In this document: piece by piece, positions 35,676 to 40,874 of the stretch | How positions within the stretch are numbered: the first letter of the stretch is position 1 | Layout: each line of letters starts with the position of its first letter | Source: an uncultured Alphaproteobacteria bacterium | Lineage (GTDB): Bacteria > Pseudomonadota > Alphaproteobacteria > Methylaequorales > Methylaequoraceae | Assembly: GCA_902563505.1 (NCBI GenBank) | Contig: CACEXK010000011.1 | Span: forward strand, 1 to 40,874 | Reading direction: 5' to 3' | Length of the DNA stretch: 40,874 nucleotides | Translations under genes and position numbers: made by a program | The notes under the pieces: generated by a model | The model's database searches: none | What the model was told of the DNA's origin: nothing | What the model saw: the letters and a program-made list of their open reading frames with translations, nothing else

Positions 35676-37640
35676 ATGATCACATTAATTTTTGCATTTT
35701 TTTATTTTTTTTCATTTTCAGAGTTAAAATCTAATACAACTGGCAATACTTACTCTAAACTTGAAATTGTTCCAGCTTCTAAGCTTATAAAACATAAAGA
35801 AGAATATTTGTTTGGCATTAAGATTAACCTTGAAGAAGGTTGGAAAACTTACTGGAAGAATCCTGGTGAAGCAGGGGCTAAAATTGATATTAAATGGCAA
35901 AAAGATTCTAATATTTCAGAAATGGAAGTGCTCTTTCCTTTTCCTGAAAAATTTCTTGATCATCAGGTGGAAACTATTGGTTATGAGAAAGAAATAATTT
36001 TTCCTGTAAAGATAAAACCTAAACAAAATGCCCAATCAATCAATACTGACCTGACTATAGAATATTTGATATGTAAAGAAATATGTATTCCAATTACAGA
36101 AAAAAAAAAAATAAATTTTTTATTTAATGATTTTATATTAGATACCTCCAAAAATGAGGTAATCAAATACCTCAATAAAGTACCAATTAGAGACTCTAAA
36201 ACCTTTCAAATAATAGAAATATTTGAAAAGACTGATAACAGAGTAAGATTGACGCTTAGACCAGTGGATTCAGAAAAAAAAAATTATAAAATATTTACTT
36301 ATTCTGAAGAAACAGATGTATATGTTTTGTCAATTAATCCAGAAAGTAAAATTAATATTGACTTAGAAATTGACAAAAAAATAAGTTTAATGAAAAATCC
36401 ATTTTTTGTATCAATATCTGACGGAATAAATTTTGAAGAAATTTCAGTATTTCCTGATCAAATAAAAGCCAATAGCAACCTTTTTTATTATTTATTATTA
36501 GCTTTTGTGGGTGGACTCATCCTTAACTTTATGCCCTGTGTTTTACCTGTTTTGTCATTGAAACTTTTTTCATTTATTAAAATAAGTGATAAAAACTCAA
36601 TTGAGGTAAGAAAGTTTTCTTTAGCTACTATATTTGGGATAATCTTTTCCTTTGTACTTCTTTCATTATTTATAATTTCATTTAAGTTTTTTGGTTTAGA
36701 ATTAGGTTGGGGATTCCAATTCCAAAACTATAATTTTTTATTAGTTATTACTATTATAATATTATTATTTTCTTTAAATCTCCTTGGTTTCTTTGATATT
36801 TTTCTTCCGAACAAATTTACAAAAAGTATTTATAGATTTATTGATGATGATTCTTCAAAAGGTTACTTTTTCTCTGGCGTTTTCTCAACACTTATGGCAA
36901 CTCCTTGTAGCGCACCTTTTCTTGGAACAGCAGTTGGCTTTTCAATTACATCTTCATATGAAAATATTTTTTTTATTTTTGTTTTTATATCACTAGGTTT
37001 CTCAATGCCATATATTATTTTTACTATCAGACCAAGCTTAATTAAAAGATTCCCAAAACCAGGAAAGTGGATGATAAATTTCAAATTTTTGTTAGGTCTG
37101 ATTCTTTTGATAACATTCAGTTGGTTTTTAACACTTTTGAATATTGATAAACATATTATTACAATATTAGTCTTTCTGGTCTTATTAATATCAATTATAA
37201 TAAATAAAAGTATTTTTTCAAAAGTATCGTCTTCACTTATATTAATTTCTATTTTATATATTTTTTTCTCCCCTTCTTTGAAAAAAAAGAATGAAATTAA
37301 ATGGAAAGAATTTGATGAAACTATTTTAAAAGAATATATCAATTCAGAGCAATTGATTTTTTTAGATTTTACTGCTGATTGGTGTGTGACTTGTCAGCTT
37401 AATAAGCTAACAACTTTAGATTCAAAAAAATTAAAAAAATACTTTAATAAAAATGATGTTAAATTATTGAGAGGAGATTGGGGTGAAAAAGACGAAAAAA
37501 TTCTTAGCTTTATATCAAAATTTGAAAGATACGGAATACCGGTTAATATTATCTATGGTCCAGGAGATAAGCAGGGTGTTTTGCTTCCAGAAATTTTAAC
37601 AAAAGATATTGTTATAAATGAGTTAAATTTGATAAAGTAG
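35676..37640 (+). CDS. Thiol:disulfide interchange protein, DsbD/ScsB-like
   Basis: A membrane electron shuttle that passes reducing power from cytoplasmic thioredoxin to the periplasm. The N-terminal domain has GWKTYWKNPGEAGAKI and LICKEICIP, the ScsB-type version of the alpha domain. The membrane domain (about residues 265-515) has two proline-flanked cysteines, NFMPCVLPVLSLK and ATPCSAPFLGTAVG. The C-terminal thioredoxin-like domain carries C570-V-T-C573 in ADWCVTCQ. ATG 35676 starts a plausible signal peptide; a TTG 30 bases upstream also exists. No ScsC or DsbA partner is adjacent. The peroxiredoxin gene follows after 5 bases. Confidence 0.9.
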   Translation: MITLIFAFFYFFSFSELKSNTTGNTYSKLEIVPASKLIKHKEEYLFGIKINLEEGWKTYWKNPGEAGAKIDIKWQKDSNISEMEVLFPFPEKFLDHQVETIGYEKEIIFPVKIKPKQNAQSINTDLTIEYLICKEICIPITEKKKINFLFNDFILDTSKNEVIKYLNKVPIRDSKTFQIIEIFEKTDNRVRLTLRPVDSEKKNYKIFTYSEETDVYVLSINPESKINIDLEIDKKISLMKNPFFVSISDGINFEEISVFPDQIKANSNLFYYLLLAFVGGLILNFMPCVLPVLSLKLFSFIKISDKNSIEVRKFSLATIFGIIFSFVLLSLFIISFKFFGLELGWGFQFQNYNFLLVITIIILLFSLNLLGFFDIFLPNKFTKSIYRFIDDDSSKGYFFSGVFSTLMATPCSAPFLGTAVGFSITSSYENIFFIFVFISLGFSMPYIIFTIRPSLIKRFPKPGKWMINFKFLLGLILLITFSWFLTLLNIDKHIITILVFLVLLISIIINKSIFSKVSSSLILISILYIFFSPSLKKKNEIKWKEFDETILKEYINSEQLIFLDFTADWCVTCQLNKLTTLDSKKLKKYFNKNDVKLLRGDWGEKDEKILSFISKFERYGIPVNIIYGPGDKQGVLLPEILTKDIVINELNLIK

Positions 37641-37645
37641 TTTAT

Positions 37646-38125
37646 ATGAATATTAACAAAAATGATTCTTTCCCTTCTGTAGAATTTTATGTTTTAGGAG
37701 ATGACGGCCCTAAACCTATTTCATCATCTAATCTTTTTAATGAAAAAAAAGTACTCTTAGTAGGTGTGCCTGGAGCCTTCACACCAACTTGCTCAAATGA
37801 CCACCTCCCAGGTTTTGTTAATAACTACAATGAATTAATAAAAAAAGGTATCGACGAAATTTTTTTTGTTGCTACTAATGATCCTTTTGTAATGTCAGAA
37901 TGGGGTAAATCTCTTGGAGAAAATAAAATAAAGTTTATTTCTGACTGTACACAAGAATTTCTCAATAAATCACAGCTAGTATTAGATTTGAGTTCCATTG
38001 GTCTTGGAAAGAGATTATCCAGATTTGCCATGGTAATTGACAAGGGATTAATTACTGATATTTTTGATGAAAAAGGAGGGGGGCTGGAAATAAGTAAAGC
38101 TGAAAATGTGCTTTCAAATCTTTAA
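37646..38125 (+). CDS. Peroxiredoxin, Prx5 type
   Basis: A thiol peroxidase that reduces hydrogen peroxide and alkyl hydroperoxides. PGAFTPTCSNDHLPGF contains the peroxidatic C49. ATNDPFVMSEW and the C-terminal Asp/Gly-rich GGGLEIS fit the AhpC/TSA Prx5 branch. A second cysteine, C101 in ISDCTQEF, lies where many relatives have a non-cysteine residue. It has no signal peptide, so it is cytoplasmic. It is likely co-transcribed with the DsbD-like gene. Its 3' end overlaps convergent rnhA by 12 bases. Confidence 0.92.
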   Translation: MNINKNDSFPSVEFYVLGDDGPKPISSSNLFNEKKVLLVGVPGAFTPTCSNDHLPGFVNNYNELIKKGIDEIFFVATNDPFVMSEWGKSLGENKIKFISDCTQEFLNKSQLVLDLSSIGLGKRLSRFAMVIDKGLITDIFDEKGGGLEISKAENVLSNL

Positions 38126-38557
38126 TAGATAAGCCTCTTGTCTAGCAAGGTCATCGACCTCTTCATTGTAAATATTACCGCTGTGCCCACGAACCCATTG
38201 CCAATTTATTGAATGACCAGAAGAAAGTGAATCAAGTTCTTTCCATAATTGGTCATTTTTAACCTCTTTTTTTGCTGAAGTTTTCCAATTGTTTAACTTC
38301 CATGTTTTTATCCAAATATTAATACCGTCAATTAAGTATTTACTATCGGTATAAATTTTTATCTTTGATTTATTTTTAATTTGTTTAAGAGCTTCTATAG
38401 GAGCAATAAGTTCCATTTGATTATTCGTCGTATTTACCTTATTTCCTTTAATTGAATTTTTTTTATTTTTTTTATCAAAAATTATCGCAGCCCATCCACC
38501 TGGACCTGGATTCCCAAGGCAGGCTCCGTCGGTATATATTATAAAGTCAAAGTCCAC
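38114..38557 (-). CDS. rnhA: Ribonuclease HI
   Basis: RNase HI cuts RNA in RNA-DNA hybrids, removing primers and R-loops. The catalytic acidic residues are D10 (YTDGACLGNPGPGG), E49 (NNQMELIA), D71 (YTDSKYL) and the late Asp in NEEVDDLARQEA. The basic substrate-binding region WIKTWKLNNWKTSAKKEV is intact. The start is GTG at 38557, overlapping thrB by 11 bases. thrB-rnhA is a common alphaproteobacterial pair. Confidence 0.96.
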   Translation of the reverse strand: MDFDFIIYTDGACLGNPGPGGWAAIIFDKKNKKNSIKGNKVNTTNNQMELIAPIEALKQIKNKSKIKIYTDSKYLIDGINIWIKTWKLNNWKTSAKKEVKNDQLWKELDSLSSGHSINWQWVRGHSGNIYNEEVDDLARQEAYLLKI

Positions 38558-39509
38558 TGAAATAATTTGAATGGTTGTTGATTTTCTTATGGAAATTTAA
38601 AATCTTAAAAAATTCCAAAGGGTTTTTTTTTTTTAAAAATTTATTTCCATCGACATGAATCATATCATAAATTCTAGTTAATAAAAACCTCATCGATGCA
38701 CCTCTAAGTAAGATATTTAATTTTTCTTTTTCAGATTTTTTAAGTCTTCTTTTAGTCTGATATCCTTGTAGTAATTTAGAAAAATTTTCTTTTTTAAATT
38801 TTCCATTTTTAAAACCCCAGGCATTTAATGATATGGCAAGGTCGTATGCTAAAATTTCATTACAAGAGAAATAAAAATCGAGGATTCCTGAGATATTTTC
38901 TTTATAAAACAAAACATTGTCAGGAAATAAATCACCATGAATTAAGCCCTTAGGAAGATTACTAGGCCATTCATTATTTAAATATACTATTTCTTTATAG
39001 ATTGAATCGCAGGAGTTTGGAATTATCTCGTTAATTTTATATTTACATTTGCTAAATAACTTTTTCCATGATGAAACACCAAAATTATTTTTCAAATCTA
39101 ATTTTTTATTCATATTCTTTTGATGTAAATTTCCCAGAACTTCGCCAACATGAACACAATCAGACGAATACCAATTTCTTTTAGATTTTCCATCTAAAAA
39201 AGAAAAAATTCCAAACTTTTTAGATTTAAATTTATTAATTAAATTATTATTTTTGTCTATAATTGGATTAGGACATCTTATTTTCTGTTTTGATGTATGC
39301 TTCATCAGTTGAAAGAATAATGGTAATTTTGATTTATTTACTCTGTTTTCAAATATAGTAAGAATAAATTTATTTTTAGAGGTTTTAATTGAGTAATTTG
39401 TGTTTTCGATACCCTCTTTGATTCCTGAAAAATTTTCTAATTCTCCGATTTCGTATTTATTAACAATTTCTAAAATATCATTTTTTGACAATTTAGTATG
39501 AACAGCCAT
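38547..39509 (-). CDS. thrB: Homoserine kinase, ThrB2 (aminoglycoside phosphotransferase-like) type
   Basis: This kinase phosphorylates homoserine, giving the ThrC substrate. It belongs to the alphaproteobacterial APH-fold class rather than the GHMP class of E. coli. It starts AVHTKLSKNDIL and has GIENTNYSI. The catalytic loop is LIHGDLFPDNVLF and the metal site is ILDFYFS. It is 320 residues long. A T12 run (A12 in the coding sense) is at 38623-38634. In many relatives ispH precedes it; here atpF does, 6 bases away. Confidence 0.94.
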   Translation of the reverse strand: MAVHTKLSKNDILEIVNKYEIGELENFSGIKEGIENTNYSIKTSKNKFILTIFENRVNKSKLPLFFQLMKHTSKQKIRCPNPIIDKNNNLINKFKSKKFGIFSFLDGKSKRNWYSSDCVHVGEVLGNLHQKNMNKKLDLKNNFGVSSWKKLFSKCKYKINEIIPNSCDSIYKEIVYLNNEWPSNLPKGLIHGDLFPDNVLFYKENISGILDFYFSCNEILAYDLAISLNAWGFKNGKFKKENFSKLLQGYQTKRRLKKSEKEKLNILLRGASMRFLLTRIYDMIHVDGNKFLKKKNPLEFFKILNFHKKINNHSNYFSGL

Positions 39510-39515
39510 AAAGAA

Positions 39516-40013
39516 TTAGGAAAAATGTCCTGAGAGTTTATTAAGTGATTCTTCAATTAATTGGTTATTATGCTTTTTCTTCAGATGTTTTTTAATTCTG
39601 AACTCAGTGAATTTTAGTGTCTGTTTTAGTATTTCTTCTTTAAGATCATCTTGAATCTTGGACTCCATTTGTGAAGAAATTAATTTAAAATTTGCTTCTT
39701 TCCTTTTCATATTCATATTTAGTTCATTTTCTATTTTTTTTTTTATTAAATTCGCTTGATTTTTGGCATCATCATTTAACTTTTTTATTTTTTCTAAATT
39801 TTGTTTCTGTTTGATTAAATGTGATTTATAAAGTTTTTCCGCTTCTTCCTTGAGCCTTTTGGAATCATTAAGTTCCTTTTTGAGTTCATTAATCTTTTTA
39901 TCAAGACTATTTATGATCTGATTCTTGGCTGGTTGGTAACAAACAACAACAAAAATTATAAAAGATGTAGCAACCCATAATGTTGAATTGTTTAATAAAC
40001 TTATATCAAACAT
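39516..40013 (-). CDS. atpF: ATP synthase F0 subunit b
   Basis: Subunit b forms the peripheral stalk linking F0 to F1. One N-terminal membrane helix (about residues 10-27) is followed by a long charged coiled coil to residue about 140. At 165 residues it is typical. AGGGGAG at 40024-40018 on the minus strand is a strong ribosome-binding site 4 bases before the ATG, inside the end of atpF'. The 8-base overlap with atpF' supports coupled synthesis of the b/b' pair. Confidence 0.93.
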   Translation of the reverse strand: MFDISLLNNSTLWVATSFIIFVVVCYQPAKNQIINSLDKKINELKKELNDSKRLKEEAEKLYKSHLIKQKQNLEKIKKLNDDAKNQANLIKKKIENELNMNMKRKEANFKLISSQMESKIQDDLKEEILKQTLKFTEFRIKKHLKKKHNNQLIEESLNKLSGHFS

Positions 40014-40572
40014 TTTTCTCCCCTACTATTTTTTTGAAATCTTCAATTTTACCTAATGATTTTTCACCTACAATTTTTTCAAACAACTGGTCAGATAGTG
40101 GTAATGAAATCTTTGATATATTTTTTATTACTTTATCTTTTGATACTAAAAGCTCATCTTCAAGTTTATTTTTTTTTTCTTCATAGCTAGCATTAAGTTC
40201 ATTTATTTTTTTATCAAAAATGCTTTTATTTTTTTCATAAGCTAATTTGACTTGCTTATCATAACTTTCTTTTGCCTCGTTTAATTCATTGTTTATTTGT
40301 TTAATTATCTTTTCAACGGAATCGTTAATTTTTTTTGTTTCTATGATAAAATCTTCAACAGTTTTATCTCTTTTAGATTTAATTTTTTGAATCTTTGGTA
40401 TAAAAAAATAATGAAGAAACAAGAAAAGTAATAGAAAAAAAACGAATAGCCAAAATAGCTGGGAGCTAAAGGACTCTGGGTTTAGTTGTGGCATTCCACC
40501 TTGTCCTTCAGCTGAGTTAACATTTCCAGCAAATAAAAAACTAAGTAAAGTTAAAAAAACTTTGGCAGTCAT
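40006..40572 (-). CDS. atpF': ATP synthase F0 subunit b'
   Basis: The second stalk subunit, found in Alphaproteobacteria and phototrophs, which pairs with b as a heterodimer. The membrane helix (about residues 38-60, WLFVFFLLLFLFLHYFF) follows the conserved GMPQLNPESFSSQLFWL segment, and a long coiled coil covers the rest. The first 21 residues look like a cleavable signal peptide (MTAKVFLTLLSFLFAG, then NVNSA). It is 188 residues long. It starts 2 bases after atpE. Confidence 0.92.
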   Translation of the reverse strand: MTAKVFLTLLSFLFAGNVNSAEGQGGMPQLNPESFSSQLFWLFVFFLLLFLFLHYFFIPKIQKIKSKRDKTVEDFIIETKKINDSVEKIIKQINNELNEAKESYDKQVKLAYEKNKSIFDKKINELNASYEEKKNKLEDELLVSKDKVIKNISKISLPLSDQLFEKIVGEKSLGKIEDFKKIVGEKNV

Positions 40573-40574
40573 TT

Positions 40575-40802
40575 TTAGAAAACAAACAACAGTAATAGTG
40601 CTATGATTAATGCAAACAATGCCAGAGCCTCAACTAAAGCAAAACCAAGCATTGTCATAGTAAATACATGCTCTCTAGCCTCTGGGTTTCTTCCAACTGC
40701 TGTAATAAAAGCAGAGAAAATAGAACCTATACCTATTCCTGATCCAATCACACCAAGAACTGCGATTCCAGCCCCAAGTAGTTTAGCAGATTCAATATCC
40801 AT
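40575..40802 (-). CDS. atpE: ATP synthase F0 subunit c
   Basis: The ring subunit that carries ions through F0. Two hydrophobic helices flank the polar loop GRNPEAR. E58 in FALVEALALFALI is the ion-binding carboxylate. The glutamine of sodium-specific c subunits is absent from helix one, so proton coupling is expected. At 75 residues it is standard. It lies between atpB and atpF' on the minus strand. Confidence 0.97.
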   Translation of the reverse strand: MDIESAKLLGAGIAVLGVIGSGIGIGSIFSAFITAVGRNPEAREHVFTMTMLGFALVEALALFALIIALLLLFVF

Positions 40803-40810
40803 AAAATATA

Positions 40811-40816
40811 CTCCTT
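40811..40816 (-). promoter_or_regulatory. Strong ribosome-binding site of atpE
   Basis: AAGGAG on the minus strand sits 8 bases before the atpE ATG. It is the best Shine-Dalgarno match seen here and fits the known need for many c subunits per complex. It lies in the 25-base gap after the atpB stop. Confidence 0.75.
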
Positions 40817-40827
40817 AATTATAAAAG

Positions 40828-40874
40828 TTAATGTAAATGTATTGCATCATTAATATATAGACAAGTTAATATTG
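40828..40874 (-). CDS. atpB: ATP synthase F0 subunit a, C-terminal end only
   Basis: The last 14 whole codons of a minus-strand gene enter the window at its right edge. They read ILTCLYINDAIHLH and then TAA at 40830-40828. This is the characteristic tail of alphaproteobacterial subunit a, part of the proton channel. The rest lies outside. It confirms the order atpB-atpE-atpF'-atpF. Confidence 0.9.
   Translation of the reverse strand, partial: ILTCLYINDAIHLH

Noticed and set aside
36863-37342. Minus-strand open frame of 159 codons inside the dsbD-like gene
   Set aside because: It lies opposite the membrane and linker region of a clear DsbD family protein and has no family signature.
40603-40818. 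Plus-strand open frame opposite atpE
   Set aside because: atpE is unmistakable and the opposite frame is only its complement.

Overview
The window looks like a core-genome segment from a streamlined, free-living marine alphaproteobacterium. It is strongly AT-rich, with A/T homopolymers inside most genes. Coding density is close to complete, and no gap without a gene exceeds about 175 bases. Gene orders typical of Alphaproteobacteria are present: ileS-lspA-DUF3035-M16-M16, waaA/lpxK with cysQ-pmbA-DUF4170, ubiA-rsmE-gshA, coxBA-ctaB-coxF-ctaG-coxC-surf1-thrC, thrB-rnhA, and atpB-E-F'-F with a duplicated b subunit. Base composition and compaction resemble the SAR11 (Pelagibacterales) or HIMB59/AEGEAN-169 type. 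That placement is an inference; a phylogeny of IleS, MutL or CoxA would settle it. Intact LPS, respiratory and amino-acid genes argue against an obligate intracellular Rickettsiales.

Layout. 1-9911 (+): ileS (5' end outside the window, one frameshift), lspA, two lipoproteins (the second DUF3035/BamF-like), a paired M16 protease, pgi and mutL. 9912-11912 (-): rsmD, rluB and a class-I glutamine-amidotransferase-like hydrolase. 11951-12758 (+): a cyclophilin-like protein and tadA. 12759-14024 (-): purD. 14068-16199 (+): xseA and an M23 peptidase. 16188-22967 (-): an envelope block, lpxK-waaA-DUF374 acyltransferase-msbA-cysQ-pmbA. 23027-23212 (+): DUF4170. 23203-24072 (-): ubiA. 24236-26560 (+): rsmE, gshA and chorismate mutase. 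26566-27966 (-): tldD. 28140-35052 (+): the aa3-type cytochrome c oxidase operon with its assembly factors, ending in thrC. 35055-35621 (-): yqgE. 35676-38125 (+): a DsbD/ScsB-like reductase and a peroxiredoxin. 38114-40874 (-): the end of the ATP synthase F0 operon (atpB tail, atpE, atpF', atpF), then thrB and rnhA.

Functional themes. Outer-envelope building dominates: lipoprotein maturation, lipid A phosphorylation, Kdo addition, acylation and flipping, and peptidoglycan hydrolysis. Aerobic energy conservation is the second theme: ubiquinone, heme O, cytochrome oxidase and F1F0-ATPase. The rest is tRNA/rRNA maturation, DNA repair and a few biosynthetic steps. TldD and its partner PmbA (TldE) are both present, as are the last two threonine enzymes, ThrB and ThrC.

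I found no rRNA, tRNA, CRISPR, insertion sequence, phage or defence locus, and nothing that makes a convincing case for a wholly new system. The items most worth checking are the ileS frameshift, very long poly-A runs inside essential genes (A14 in thrC), seven convergent gene ends that abut or overlap with no room for terminators, an unassigned Pro/Gln-rich lipoprotein, and a 31-residue CoxF-like peptide between ctaB and ctaG.
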